Source of the DNA: Anaerolineae bacterium
GTDB taxonomy: Bacteria; Chloroflexota; Anaerolineae; Anaerolineales; DRMV01
Assembly (NCBI GenBank): GCA_011176535.1
Contig: DUEP01000046.1
Coordinates: 1 to 49,494 of the forward strand
Direction of reading: 5' to 3'
DNA length: 49,494 bases
The notes below the pieces were generated by a model. The model had not been told where the DNA came from. It made no database searches and saw only the letters and a program-made list of their open reading frames with translations. Below are positions 1-7,774 of this stretch, piece after piece. How positions within the stretch are numbered: position 1 is the stretch's first letter; every line of letters starts with the position of its first letter. The translations under genes were made by a program, and so were the position numbers.

Positions 1-72
1 CATCGCGGGCCCGGGGCGGCCTATCAGCCGCCGCAGGGCACGGCGGGGGCGCCGAAAGCGTCGCCAGGCCAT
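1..72 (-). CDS. Start of an unidentified protein, cut by the window edge
   Basis: An ATG on the minus strand overlaps the stop codon of the methyltransferase gene (TGATG arrangement), and 24 codons stay open to the window edge. The visible N-terminus is very arginine-rich (MAWRRFRRPRRALRRL...), which would suit a cytoplasmic positively charged leader ahead of a membrane segment. The overlap suggests translational coupling to the upstream tRNA methyltransferase. Too little is visible to name a family, and the start itself is inferred from the overlap only. Confidence 0.4.
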   Translation of the reverse strand, partial: MAWRRFRRPRRALRRLIGRPGPAM

Positions 73-962
73 CACGCTTCCTCCTGCGGGGTGGAGAGGG
101 CATCCGGGGGCGTTGAGTCCTCTAAGGGTTCGGCCTCGGAAGCGGGTTCCAGGGGGCGGGCAAAGATGAGGTAGCCGGTGTGGGCCACCATGCGATCCGT
201 GGGGCGCAGGCGCTCGGGCACGGCTTTGTAGTAACGCAGCAGGATTTCCAGCACATCAATGAAGCCGAAGTGTTGGGCCTCCAGCGCCGTGATGAGGCGC
301 GTGACCTGATTGGTGGTGGGAACCAGGCTGCCGAAAAAGCCCCCCGGTTTGAGGGCGGCCCGCGCCTGGGTGATGTAGTCTTCGGGGTTGGGCACATCCA
401 GGAACACGGCGTCCATCATGGTCTCGTCGAAGCCCTGGGCGATGTCGCGCTGCTTGAAGATGACCCGGTCTTCCAGGCCCAGGCGGCGCAGGTTGCGCCG
501 GGCCAGGGCCTGCATTTCGGGCCGCCGTTCGTAGGAGTACACCCGCCCGGCGGGGCCGACGGTGAAGGCAAAGGCCGTGGTCAGGGCGCCTGAGCCGGTC
601 CCCGCCTCCAGCACCTGCTGCCCCGGCCCCACGCTGAGCCGCAGCAGCACAAAGCCGATGTCCTTGGGAAACATGATCTGCGTGTTGCGTTTGGTCTGAC
701 GCAACACCTCTTCCAGAGAGGGCGGCAGCAGATAGAACACCGCGCCCAGGTGAGAAGTCACCCGCCGCCCCCAGGTCTGGCCGATGAGGTCGTCGTGGCG
801 CAGAATGCCTTTGTGGGTGTGCAGTTCTTCGCCTGGGGTCAGGCGCACGAAGAAGGATTTGCGGCCCTCGGCGGCCACCAGTTGGGCTAGATCGCCGGGT
901 TGGGCCGTGGGTTCGCGCGTGGTCCACGGAGGGCGGAATGGGTTTTCGGGATGTTCGCTCAT
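72..962 (-). CDS. trmI: tRNA (adenine-N1)-methyltransferase, TrmI/Trm61 type
   Basis: This 296-residue protein is likely the SAM-dependent enzyme that makes 1-methyladenosine at position 58 of the tRNA T-loop. The N-terminal small beta domain (residues about 33-75, with HTHKGILRHDDLIG) and the following Rossmann methyltransferase domain match the bacterial TrmI layout. The SAM-binding motif EAGTGSG lies at residues 119-125, and an acidic strand end (VYSYERRPE) follows. The C-terminal 25 residues are an acidic, proline-rich tail that is not part of the fold. TrmI is common in thermophiles, actinobacteria and Chloroflexota. It is transcribed away from the exporter operon and overlaps a partial gene downstream. 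Confidence 0.85.
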   Translation of the reverse strand: MSEHPENPFRPPWTTREPTAQPGDLAQLVAAEGRKSFFVRLTPGEELHTHKGILRHDDLIGQTWGRRVTSHLGAVFYLLPPSLEEVLRQTKRNTQIMFPKDIGFVLLRLSVGPGQQVLEAGTGSGALTTAFAFTVGPAGRVYSYERRPEMQALARRNLRRLGLEDRVIFKQRDIAQGFDETMMDAVFLDVPNPEDYITQARAALKPGGFFGSLVPTTNQVTRLITALEAQHFGFIDVLEILLRYYKAVPERLRPTDRMVAHTGYLIFARPLEPASEAEPLEDSTPPDALSTPQEEA

Positions 963-1009
963 GAAAGGGGGTTACCTCGTCGCATGGGTTCGCTGTGGGT
1001 ATCGCCCCG

Positions 1010-1018
1010 ATTTTACCA
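1010..1018 (-). promoter_or_regulatory. Probable -10 of the trmI promoter
   Basis: On the minus strand TGG is followed by TAAAAT (1015 down to 1010), an extended -10 of the form repeated across this window. It would start transcription about 40 bases before the trmI ATG. I see no good -35. Confidence 0.45.
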
Positions 1019-1064
1019 GATGCCAGATGAGGCCGATGGCTGAGAGGAGCGCGTGGGCGTTTTG

Positions 1065-1073
1065 TGGTAAAAT
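1065..1073 (+). promoter_or_regulatory. Probable extended -10 for the TetR/exporter operon
   Basis: TGG followed by TAAAAT (1068-1073) lies 38 bp before the TetR start codon and directly upstream of a perfect inverted repeat that would act as operator. No convincing -35 is seen, as often with TGn extended -10 promoters. Confidence 0.5.
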
Positions 1074-1083
1074 GGCGCTAAAC

Positions 1084-1095
1084 GAACGACCGTTC
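1084..1095 (+). promoter_or_regulatory. Probable TetR-family operator
   Basis: The 12-mer GAACGACCGTTC is a perfect 5-bp inverted repeat (GAACG/CGTTC) with a 2-bp centre. This spacing and sequence style is common for TetR/AcrR operators. It sits at about +5 to +16 relative to the predicted start, so bound repressor would block RNA polymerase at its own operon. The assignment rests on position and symmetry only. Confidence 0.6.
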
Positions 1096-1111
1096 ATGTG
1101 GGAGAGCCGCG

Positions 1112-1708
1112 ATGAAAAACCCGCCCCCTGTCTCACTGCGGGAAACTTTGCTTCAGGTCGCCATGCGCCGCTTTGTGCAGCAAGGCTATCACGGCACATC
1201 CATGCGCCAGATCGCTCGCGACGCCGGGGTGAGCCTGAGCAACATCTACAACTATTTCCCCGGCAAAGAAGCCCTCTTTGCCGCCGTGCTGGAGGCGTAT
1301 CACCCCTATCACGACATTTTGCCGTTGCTGGAGCAAAGCAGCGGGGAGCGGCTGGAGGATTTCATCCGCCAGGCGGCGCAGCGCATTCACGAGGTGTTGC
1401 AACAACGCTCCGAGGTGTTGCATCTGATGCTCATCGAAATCGTAGAGTTTCAGGGCCGTCATACCCACGCCATCTATCAGGCCCTTTTGCCCCGCATCGA
1501 GGCCCTGACCCGTCGCCTGCGTGACTATCCCCGCCTGCGGTCCCTGCCGCCGATGACCATGGTGCGGGCCTTTCTCGGCCTTTTGTGGGCCGATTATCTG
1601 CTGACCCAGGGCGTGGGCGGCGCGGCGCGGGCCTCTCTGGACGATCTGGTGACCATTTTCCTCTACGGTGTGGTTCAGCGCGAGCCCGGTGACGAGGTGA
1701 CGCCATGA
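1112..1708 (+). CDS. TetR/AcrR family transcriptional regulator
   Basis: This 198-residue protein has a typical N-terminal TetR helix-turn-helix (residues about 8-54: TLLQVAMRRFVQQGYHGTSM, then QIARDAGVSLSNIYNYFPGK). A variable ligand-binding C-terminal domain follows. Its stop codon overlaps the permease ATG (ATGA), so it is the first gene of the exporter operon. With the palindrome just upstream, it most likely represses itself and the ABC exporter until an inducer binds. The ligand cannot be read from sequence. The position matches E. coli ybiH/cecR, which precedes ybhGFSR, but orthology is only suggested. Confidence 0.88.
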   Translation: MKNPPPVSLRETLLQVAMRRFVQQGYHGTSMRQIARDAGVSLSNIYNYFPGKEALFAAVLEAYHPYHDILPLLEQSSGERLEDFIRQAAQRIHEVLQQRSEVLHLMLIEIVEFQGRHTHAIYQALLPRIEALTRRLRDYPRLRSLPPMTMVRAFLGLLWADYLLTQGVGGAARASLDDLVTIFLYGVVQREPGDEVTP

Positions 1709-2835
1709 GTTTCTACCGGCTGCTTTCGCTCATTCGCAAAGAGGTGCTGCAAATTTTGCGCGATCCGAACACCCTCTTCATCGCGGTGATGATCCCTATT
1801 GTGGAGTTGTTCCTCCTGGGGTACGCGGCCACCAACGATGTGCGTAATGTGCCGCTGGCCGTGTGGGACCAGGACCGCGGCCCGGCCGCGCGGGCCTTGC
1901 TGGATGCCTTTCAGGCGGCCGATTATTTTCGCCTGGCCTATGTGGTGGACTCCGGGCAGGCGTTGCAGGACCTCTTGGATGCAGGCCGGGCCCGTGCCGG
2001 TCTGATCATCCCCCCGGATTACACCGATCAGATCCGCACCCAGGGGCGCGCTCAGGTGGCCTTTGTGCTGGATGGCTCGGACCCCACGGTGGCGGCCAAA
2101 TCCCTCTCGGCGGCCGAACTCATCGGCCAAGCCCACGCCACGCGCATTCAGAGCCAGCGCTGGCAGAGGATGCGGGGCGTCGTCCCCCAGCCGCCTCTGG
2201 AGGTTCGTACCCAGGTCTGGTACAACCCCGATTTGAAAGATGCCTATTTCATGGTGCCCGGCCTCATCGGTGTTATTCTCTCGGCCCTTTCCTCGGTGCT
2301 CACGGCCACCGCCGTGGTGCGCGAGCGGGAGCGGGGCACCATCGAGCAACTCATCGTCACCCCCATCCGCCCCTGGGAACTGGTGGTGGGGAAACTCATC
2401 CCCTATGTATTCATCGCCGTGGTGGACACACTGGAAGTTCTCTTCATCGGGTCGGTGTGGTTCAAGGTGCCCATCCGCAGCCCCTTGATGGACATTTTGC
2501 TCCTTTCGGGGCTGTTTTTGATTTCCGGGTTGGGGGTGGGCCTGCTGGCATCCACCCTGGCGAGCACGCAGCAGGAGGCCATCCTCATGGTCTGGATGAC
2601 CATTTTGCCGTCCATCTTTCTCTCGGGCTTTTTCTTCCCCATTGAGGCCATGCCCAAGGCCTTGCAGTGGCTGTCTTATCTGTTTCCTTTGCGCTATTAC
2701 CTGCGGATCATCCGGGCGCAGATGCTCAAAGGGGCGCCCCTGTCGTTGTTGCGGGGCGACATTGCCGCGCTGGCCCTGTTTGCCCTGGTCATCATGGGCG
2801 CGGCGGCGGTGCGGTTCCGCAAGCGTCTGGATTAG
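1705..2835 (+). CDS. ABC-2 type transporter permease, YbhS/YbhR-like
   Basis: This 376-residue membrane protein has the ABC-2 exporter plan. One transmembrane helix lies near residues 22-43, then a large extracytoplasmic loop (about 45-175), then about five helices in the C-terminal half. The cytoplasmic motif RERERGTIEQLIVTP between helices is a family signature that contacts the ATPase. The last helix ends in a short basic tail. It is the only permease in the operon, so the transporter would need a homodimer of it, whereas E. coli YbhSR uses two different permeases. The substrate is unknown; drugs or cations are usual guesses for this family. Confidence 0.85.
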   Translation: MSFYRLLSLIRKEVLQILRDPNTLFIAVMIPIVELFLLGYAATNDVRNVPLAVWDQDRGPAARALLDAFQAADYFRLAYVVDSGQALQDLLDAGRARAGLIIPPDYTDQIRTQGRAQVAFVLDGSDPTVAAKSLSAAELIGQAHATRIQSQRWQRMRGVVPQPPLEVRTQVWYNPDLKDAYFMVPGLIGVILSALSSVLTATAVVRERERGTIEQLIVTPIRPWELVVGKLIPYVFIAVVDTLEVLFIGSVWFKVPIRSPLMDILLLSGLFLISGLGVGLLASTLASTQQEAILMVWMTILPSIFLSGFFFPIEAMPKALQWLSYLFPLRYYLRIIRAQMLKGAPLSLLRGDIAALALFALVIMGAAAVRFRKRLD

Positions 2836-2853
2836 CCCCTGAGGAGGTGCGTG

Positions 2854-4197
2854 ATGCGAAAGACCCTGCGCATGGTGCTCATCGCCCTTATCGTGCTGGT
2901 GGGTGGGGGTGTGGTGGCGTATCTCGGCGTGGTGTCGGGAGGCAAGGGGGACGGCCACTTGAGGGCCACGGGGACGGTGGAGGCCCAGGAGGTGGCCGTT
3001 GGAGCCGAACTCACCGGTCGGGTGGCCGAGGTGCTGGTCAGCAAAGGCCAGCAGGTCCATGCTGGGGACCTGCTCTTTCGGCTGGACGACACCCTGCTTC
3101 AGGCCCAACGCCGGGAGGCCGAGGCGGCGTTGGGCACCGCCCGGGCTCAGGTGGAGGTGGCCCAAGCCAATCTGGAAGCGGCGCGCCTGCAGGCGCAGAT
3201 CGCCGAGCAGCAGGCGCACTTAGCGGAGCAACGGCAGCGGTTGGCCCCCTGGTTGGACAACGCGCCGGCCGATTTCGTCCAACCTTTGTGGTACTTCACG
3301 CAGGAAGAGCGGTTGGCCGCTGCTCAGCAGGAGGTGGAGGCGGCCCGGCAGGCCTGGGAGCAGGAGCAGCAAAGCTTGCAGGCCGTGCTCGATTTGGCCA
3401 GCAGCGCCAACCTCACCCAGGCCGAGGAGCGCCTGCAGCGGGCCCGGCAGGCCTATCTGGCCGCCAAGGCGGTGCTCGACCAGGCCAAAGCCAGCGGCGA
3501 CCCTTCCTTGCAGGATCAGGCGCAGGCCCAGTTCGATGCGGCGCTGGACGAACTGAAGGCGGCCCAGACGGCCTATGACCGTCTGCTCACCACCAAGGCG
3601 GCGCAGGATGTGCTGGAGGCCCGGGCGCGCCTGGCCGTGGCCCGGGAGCGGTATGACGCGGCGCTGGACCGGTGGTATGCCCTGCAAACGGGCGAGCACG
3701 CGTTGAGCGTGCAGGCCGCCCGCCTGGCCGTGCAACAGGCCGAAAAGGCGCTGGCCCAGGCCCAGGCTGCTGTGGCTCAGGCTCAGGCCCGGCTGGACCT
3801 CATTGACCGCCAGCTGGAGAAGACCAGGGTGTTGGCCCCCACCGATGGCGTGGTCACGGCGCTCAATGTGGATCCGGGTGAGGTGCTGCAGGCCGGCGCC
3901 ACGGCGCTTACCCTGGGGCGGCTGGACCGGCTGACCATCACCGTGTACATCCCCGAAGGCAAATACGGCACCCTGCGCTTAGGCGATAAGGCCACGGTCA
4001 CCGTGGATTCCTTCCCCGGCGAGACCTTCGAGGCGCAAGTGGTCTACATCGCTCAGCAGGCCGAGTACACGCCGCGCAATGTGCAGACCAAGGAGGGCCG
4101 CACCACCACGGTGTACGCCGTGGAACTGCAGGTGTACGACCCGGCGGGGAAACTGAAGCCCGGGATGCCGGCCGATGTGGATTTCGGCGTGCGCTGA
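2854..4197 (+). CDS. HlyD/YbhG-type membrane fusion (periplasmic adaptor) protein
   Basis: This 447-residue protein has one N-terminal membrane anchor (residues about 5-27) and a split biotinyl-lipoyl-like domain (GTVEAQEVAVGAELTGRV early, APTDGVVTALNVDPGEVL late). A long alanine/glutamine-rich coiled coil (about 75-320) lies between the halves, and a C-terminal beta-barrel closes the protein (ending KPGMPADVDF). I chose the ATG at 2854 over the GTG at 2851 because the GAGGAGG site at 2841-2847 is then 6 bp away. The protein couples the ABC pump to the outside. In a bacterium without a classical outer membrane and TolC partner it may instead hand substrate to the cell surface. Confidence 0.88.
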   Translation: MRKTLRMVLIALIVLVGGGVVAYLGVVSGGKGDGHLRATGTVEAQEVAVGAELTGRVAEVLVSKGQQVHAGDLLFRLDDTLLQAQRREAEAALGTARAQVEVAQANLEAARLQAQIAEQQAHLAEQRQRLAPWLDNAPADFVQPLWYFTQEERLAAAQQEVEAARQAWEQEQQSLQAVLDLASSANLTQAEERLQRARQAYLAAKAVLDQAKASGDPSLQDQAQAQFDAALDELKAAQTAYDRLLTTKAAQDVLEARARLAVARERYDAALDRWYALQTGEHALSVQAARLAVQQAEKALAQAQAAVAQAQARLDLIDRQLEKTRVLAPTDGVVTALNVDPGEVLQAGATALTLGRLDRLTITVYIPEGKYGTLRLGDKATVTVDSFPGETFEAQVVYIAQQAEYTPRNVQTKEGRTTTVYAVELQVYDPAGKLKPGMPADVDFGVR

Positions 4198-4211
4198 AGG
4201 GAAGGCTGACG

Positions 4212-5168
4212 ATGATCCAGGTGGAGGGGTTGTGCAAGACCTTTGGGCCGGTGCAGGCCGTGCGGGGTTTGTCCCTGACCGTGGGTCCGGGGGAGATTTA
4301 CGGCCTCATCGGGCCGGACGGCGCGGGCAAGACCACCACCATGCGCCTGATTTGCGGCGCGTTGCGCCCCGACGCCGGGCGGGTGGTGGTGGCCGGGCAT
4401 GATGTGGCCCGCCATCCCGACCGGGCGCGGGACGAAATCGGATACCTGCCCCAACGCTTCTCCCTGTACGAAGAACTGACCGTGTTGGAGAACCTGCACT
4501 TCTTCGCCGAGGTGCGGGGCATTCCCCGCCGGGCGTGGTATCGCCGCAGCATGGAGATCCTGGAGTTTGTGGGCCTGGCTCCGTTCGTCCACCGCCGGGC
4601 AGGCCACCTTTCGGGAGGGATGAAGCAGAAGTTGGGCCTGGCCGTGGCTCTGGTGCACCGCCCCCGGGTGCTGTTGCTGGACGAGCCCACCAATGGCGTG
4701 GACCCGGTCACCCGGCAGGAGTTCTGGCAGTTGCTCATCCGGCTCATGCGGGAGGAGGAGGTCGCCATTTTGTTGAGCACGCCTTACATGGACGAGGCGG
4801 CCCGCTGCACTCGGGTGGGGTTGATGCTGGAAGGCCGCCTGGTGGTGGAGGATGCGCCTGGGGCGCTGCGCGACCGCCTGGCCGGGCGGGTGCTGGAACT
4901 GCGAGGCGAACCGGTGCACCGCTGGCGCGAGGTGGTCCAGGCCCTGGCCGCCGTGGAGGCGGCTTACGCCTTTGGCGACTGGCTGCACCTGCGGCTGGCA
5001 CCGGGGGCCTCGGCGCGGCAGGTGCAACGTCAGGTGCGCGGCCTGGCGCGGCGGCACCCCGACCTCACCCTGACGCGCGTCCGGGAAATCCGCCCGGGCT
5101 TGGAAGATGTGTTCCTGCACCTGCTCATGCAGCGGGAGGTGGGCCGTGACCTGGAACGCAACGCCTGA
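4212..5168 (+). CDS. ABC transporter ATP-binding protein, like the YbhF N-terminal half
   Basis: This 318-residue ATPase has Walker A GPDGAGKT (residues 34-41), signature LSGG (133-136) and Walker B LLLDEP with D157/E158. The last 90 residues form the extension seen in ABC-2 drug exporters. The GPDGAGK variant of Walker A is what I recall for the first half of E. coli YbhF, while the next gene matches the second half. The two ATPase genes overlap (the next starts at 5146), so they are probably made in equal amounts and pair as a heterodimer under the single permease. Confidence 0.88.
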   Translation: MIQVEGLCKTFGPVQAVRGLSLTVGPGEIYGLIGPDGAGKTTTMRLICGALRPDAGRVVVAGHDVARHPDRARDEIGYLPQRFSLYEELTVLENLHFFAEVRGIPRRAWYRRSMEILEFVGLAPFVHRRAGHLSGGMKQKLGLAVALVHRPRVLLLDEPTNGVDPVTRQEFWQLLIRLMREEEVAILLSTPYMDEAARCTRVGLMLEGRLVVEDAPGALRDRLAGRVLELRGEPVHRWREVVQALAAVEAAYAFGDWLHLRLAPGASARQVQRQVRGLARRHPDLTLTRVREIRPGLEDVFLHLLMQREVGRDLERNA

Positions 5169-6078
5169 ATCCGCGGGACCTGTGGTGGTGGCCCGAGGGT
5201 TGACCCGCCGTTTTGGGGATTTTGTGGCGGTGGACCATGTGTCCTTTGAAGTCTACCCCGGCGAGGTGGTGGGCTATTTGGGGCCCAATGGGTCGGGAAA
5301 GACCACCACTATTCGTATGTTGCTGGGGTTGCTTCGCCCCAGCGAGGGAGAGGCCTGGGTGCTGGGGCATTCGGTGCGCACGGAGTCCGAGGCCATCCGC
5401 CAGAAAGTGGGGTACATGTCGCAGCGTTTTGCCCTCTACGATGAACTGACGGTGTACGAAAATCTGGCCTTTTACGCCGGGGTGTACGGTGTGCGGGAGT
5501 CTTCCCGTTTGCAGGAGGTGTGCCGCTGGTTGGGGTTGCACTCGCTGCGCGATACTCAGGCGCGCGCCTTGCCTGTGGGCTGGCGGCAGCGCCTGGCTCT
5601 GGCGGTGGCCATCATTCATCAGCCCCAGGTGCTCTTTCTGGATGAGCCCACCAGTGGCGTGGATCCTTCCGCCCGTCGGGCTTTCTGGGATTTGATTTAC
5701 GACCTGACCGCGCAAGGGATGACGGCCTTCGTGACCACCCACTACATGGATGAGGCCGAGTATTGCCATCGGGTGGGGATCATGCGTCAGGGGCGTCTGC
5801 TGGCCATGGACACCCCCGGCGCCCTCAAGGAGCAGGCGCTGCCCGGTCACGCCTGGGATGTGTTCGCCCACCCCCTTCTGGCTGCTCTGGCCACTCTGGA
5901 AAAGGTGCCCGGCGTGTTGCGCGTGGGTCTGGCGGGGGATCACCTGCGGGTAGTGTCCCGCTCCGAGGTTTCGGGGGGCGCGTTGCGCCGGGCGCTTCGT
6001 CAGGCCGGGCAGCGCGTTGAGCGGGTGCTCGAGGTGGAGCCCAGCCTGGAGGATGTGTTCCTCGCCCTGGCCGGTTGA
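5146..6078 (+). CDS. ABC transporter ATP-binding protein, like the YbhF C-terminal half
   Basis: This 310-residue ATPase has Walker A GPNGSGKTT, the Q-loop region GYMSQRFALYDELTVYENL, and Walker B with LFLDEPTSGVDP. The usual LSGG signature is replaced by PVGW (context ALPVGWRQRLALAVAI), which is also the less canonical of the pair. The GTG at 5146 is chosen as start because GGGAGG at 5134-5139 is correctly spaced. An upstream ATG at 5107 would add a cysteine-rich run that is clearly out-of-frame reading of the preceding gene. The gene ends the exporter operon. Confidence 0.87.
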   Translation: MTWNATPESAGPVVVARGLTRRFGDFVAVDHVSFEVYPGEVVGYLGPNGSGKTTTIRMLLGLLRPSEGEAWVLGHSVRTESEAIRQKVGYMSQRFALYDELTVYENLAFYAGVYGVRESSRLQEVCRWLGLHSLRDTQARALPVGWRQRLALAVAIIHQPQVLFLDEPTSGVDPSARRAFWDLIYDLTAQGMTAFVTTHYMDEAEYCHRVGIMRQGRLLAMDTPGALKEQALPGHAWDVFAHPLLAALATLEKVPGVLRVGLAGDHLRVVSRSEVSGGALRRALRQAGQRVERVLEVEPSLEDVFLALAG

Positions 6079-6100
6079 GGTTTGGAGTTGAGGTTTGGAA
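6075..6100 (+). repeat. Two tandem 13-bp copies at the end of the exporter operon
   Basis: The 13-mer TTGAGGTTTGGAG is followed directly by TTGAGGTTTGGAA. The first copy contains the TGA stop codon of the second ATPase gene. It looks like a slippage duplication. Confidence 0.7.
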
Positions 6101-6154
6101 TGCGGTGCCCGGGCCTGAGCCGCGTTGAAGGCCTGGCACCGCTTTGATTTGCCA

Positions 6155-6217
6155 GGGCCCCGGCGGGGCCATCCCGGAGCCAGAGCTCCGAAAACCAAAG
6201 CGGCACGAGCGTGCCGC
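6155..6217. repeat. Three consecutive short hairpins (REP-like cluster)
   Basis: Three short palindromes follow one another: a GGGCCCC/GGGGCC hairpin at about 6155-6170, CGGAGC-CAGA-GCTCCG at 6175-6190, and GCGGCACG-AG-CGTGCCGC at 6200-6217 (perfect 8-bp arms). None is followed by a T-run, so they are not classic terminators. The style suggests a repetitive extragenic palindrome. They could still slow polymerase or protect the 3' end of the exporter mRNA. Confidence 0.6.
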
Positions 6218-6247
6218 ACTTCAGAAAGACTTGTGAGGGCCTTGGGC

Positions 6248-6420
6248 ACCCTCTTCTCGCCCTTTGGGAGAGGAGGGGCTGGGGGGGAGAGCCTGCACCG
6301 AGCCTGGCGAGGTGTGAGGGCGTTCCCCAGGCTTCTTTGGTGCGTCTCTTGGCATCCGCCCTCACCGCCTCGGCCTTGCTCGGCGCAGGCCCAACCCCTC
6401 TCCCAGAGGGAGAGGGGCTG
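6248..6420. repeat. Long imperfect inverted repeat in a gene-free stretch
   Basis: The left arm (about 6248-6322) and right arm (about 6346-6420) are imperfect reverse complements of roughly 75 bp. Shared blocks include GGGAGAGG, GCCTGC.CCGAGC and GTGAGGGCG. Each arm also carries a local hairpin; the right one, CCCCTCTCCC-AGA-GGGAGAGGGG (6395-6417), has perfect 10-bp arms. I see no open reading frame of believable composition and no target-site duplication. The structure fits a small non-autonomous palindromic element or MITE relic. It accounts for most of the 519-bp gap at 6079-6597. Confidence 0.6.
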
Positions 6421-6496
6421 TCCAGCAGCGCGGGGGGAACCTGCAGAAGGGGTGATTGACCAACAACGTTTGCGTGCAACCAACTCCGGGTCGCGC

Positions 6497-6525
6497 TTGC
6501 CTGGAGCCGGTTTTTCTGGTACAAT
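6497..6525 (+). promoter_or_regulatory. Sigma-70-like promoter for the 6598-7767 gene pair
   Basis: TTGCCT (6497-6502) and TACAAT (6520-6525) are separated by exactly 17 bp, and TGG sits directly before the -10. The predicted transcript would start near 6532 and have a leader of about 65 bases. Confidence 0.75.
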
Positions 6526-6597
6526 GGAGCCGATGCAAGAACATTTGTTCTTATATCTTTTCTCTCTGAGTGTAGTCCGATGAGGAGGAGGTTTCCA

Positions 6598-7470
6598 ATG
6601 TTGTCCAAACTGTTTGCCCCGCTCCAGCCTGTGGTGGAAGAGGATGCGTTGGCGGCGCAGCGTCCGGGCCGGGTGAGCCTCGAAGAGTACCTGGGCACGC
6701 CCTGGGACAGGCGGAAGCACCGTTATCTGGTGGTGCCCCCCTATGCCGGGATCATGGGCGTGGTGGCGTTCGACGGCGAGCCGCTGTGGTACGAACTCTT
6801 CCGCCAGGACCTGCAGCCCATGCTCTACCTCGCCTCCCGCCCTGAATCCCTCTTTTGGGCCCTGGATGTGCTCATGGGTTCCTTCACCTACGGCAGCAGC
6901 CCCCGCCATACGGCCATGTATCTCATCTCCCGCCGCCCCCCCTACGCCTGGTGGATCACCCGCCGGGGACGCCACGGCCAACCCTGGTTCTCCCGCCGCC
7001 AACAGGCCCTGGCCCGACGCTACGGCCAGCCCACCCACTACTTCCACGCTTACGGCGGGCCGGGCACCGATGCGGCCAACGGCAGCGTGCTGGGCCTGGC
7101 CGGGCTCGCCGAGCAGCGGCAATGGGGCCGCCACACCGATGGGGCACACCTGCTGGTCATCGAGGACCTGGCCGACGCTTGGAAGTGGTGGAGCCGCGAC
7201 GCCAAAGCCATGCTGCCCTATCTGCTGCAGGTGGGCCAGTATTTCCACATCGGCGTGGTGGCCGGGCTGCGCTACCAAGACATCGGCCAGGTGCCGGATG
7301 AGATTTTATCCCTTTTCGGCTGGCATGTGTGGGGGCCGCTGGAAGGCCAGGACGGTGCTTTGGTGCCCGTGGCCTCCCGTGTCAACGACCTGCTCACCCT
7401 GGCCCCCGATGAGTTCTGGATGGACACCAGCAGCGATGGCTGGCTGAAATTCTATCTGCCCCAGACTTGA
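6598..7470 (+). CDS. Conserved-looking unknown; resembles the Walker-B half of FtsK/HerA ATPases
   Basis: This 290-residue protein is soluble by eye. The start at 6598 is preferred over ATG 6580 because GGAGGAGG lies about 7 bp before it. No Walker A motif is present. The segment HLLVIEDLADAWKWWSRDAK, then the stretch to PYLLQVGQYFHIGVVAGLRY and GWHVWGPLEG, follows the pattern after Walker B in FtsK/SpoIIIE ATPases (LVVIDE-LADLM, ring-type helices, then the beta strand with arginine and a glycine turn). I read it as a P-loop-less relative, but this is pattern resemblance only. It is followed 15 bp later by a small conserved-looking gene and probably forms a bicistronic unit with it. Confidence 0.6.
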   Translation: MLSKLFAPLQPVVEEDALAAQRPGRVSLEEYLGTPWDRRKHRYLVVPPYAGIMGVVAFDGEPLWYELFRQDLQPMLYLASRPESLFWALDVLMGSFTYGSSPRHTAMYLISRRPPYAWWITRRGRHGQPWFSRRQQALARRYGQPTHYFHAYGGPGTDAANGSVLGLAGLAEQRQWGRHTDGAHLLVIEDLADAWKWWSRDAKAMLPYLLQVGQYFHIGVVAGLRYQDIGQVPDEILSLFGWHVWGPLEGQDGALVPVASRVNDLLTLAPDEFWMDTSSDGWLKFYLPQT

Positions 7471-7485
7471 GCGGGAGACGGCTTG

Positions 7486-7767
7486 ATGAAAATCGGTATG
7501 TTGTGGTTCGACGACAGCCCAAAGAAATCGCTGGCCGCCAAAGTGACTGAGGCGGTGGCATACTACCGCCGCAAGTACGGCGAGCCCAATGTGTGCTATG
7601 TGGCTCAGGGGGCGTTTGGGGGAGGTGAGCCGCCGGAGGTAGAGGAGGTGCGGGTGCGGCCTTCACCCACGGTGCCGCCGCATCATTTCTGGGTAGGGCG
7701 GGAGGAGACGCTTGCGCCCGAGCCGGCATATCCGGGCCCTGCCCAGGAGGGTGCGGTGGAGCGATGA
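7486..7767 (+). CDS. Small unknown protein (93 aa)
   Basis: The protein begins MKIGMLWFDDSPKKSLAAKV, continues with a tyrosine-rich helix (AVAYYRRKYGEPNVCYV) and ends in a charged proline-rich tail (HHFWVGREE). ATG 7486 has GGGAG 8 bp upstream; a TTG at 7483 is possible. I recognise no named family, but the tidy composition and the position 15 bp behind the FtsK-like gene make it a real gene and a likely partner. It converges on the flavoprotein gene at 7775. Confidence 0.6.
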   Translation: MKIGMLWFDDSPKKSLAAKVTEAVAYYRRKYGEPNVCYVAQGAFGGGEPPEVEEVRVRPSPTVPPHHFWVGREETLAPEPAYPGPAQEGAVER

Positions 7768-7774
7768 AGGCCTG

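Noticed and set aside
1675-3219. Long minus-strand open frame of 514 codons over the exporter operon
   Set aside because: It lies opposite the permease and adaptor genes, is rich in His/Gln/Arg and shows no family motif. GC-rich coding sequence often leaves such antisense frames open.
5107-5145. Upstream ATG for the second ATPase gene
   Set aside because: It adds a Cys/Ser-rich stretch that is the overlapping end of the first ATPase in another frame, and the GTG at 5146 has a proper ribosome site.
6125-6583. Possible 152-residue plus-strand gene in the gap
   Set aside because: It runs through the hairpins and inverted repeat, has a composition rich in Arg/Gly/Pro and covers the promoter of the next gene.
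5125-7278. Minus-strand open frame of 717 codons
   Set aside because: It crosses the gap, the promoter and two recognisable plus-strand genes, and its composition is that of an antisense frame.
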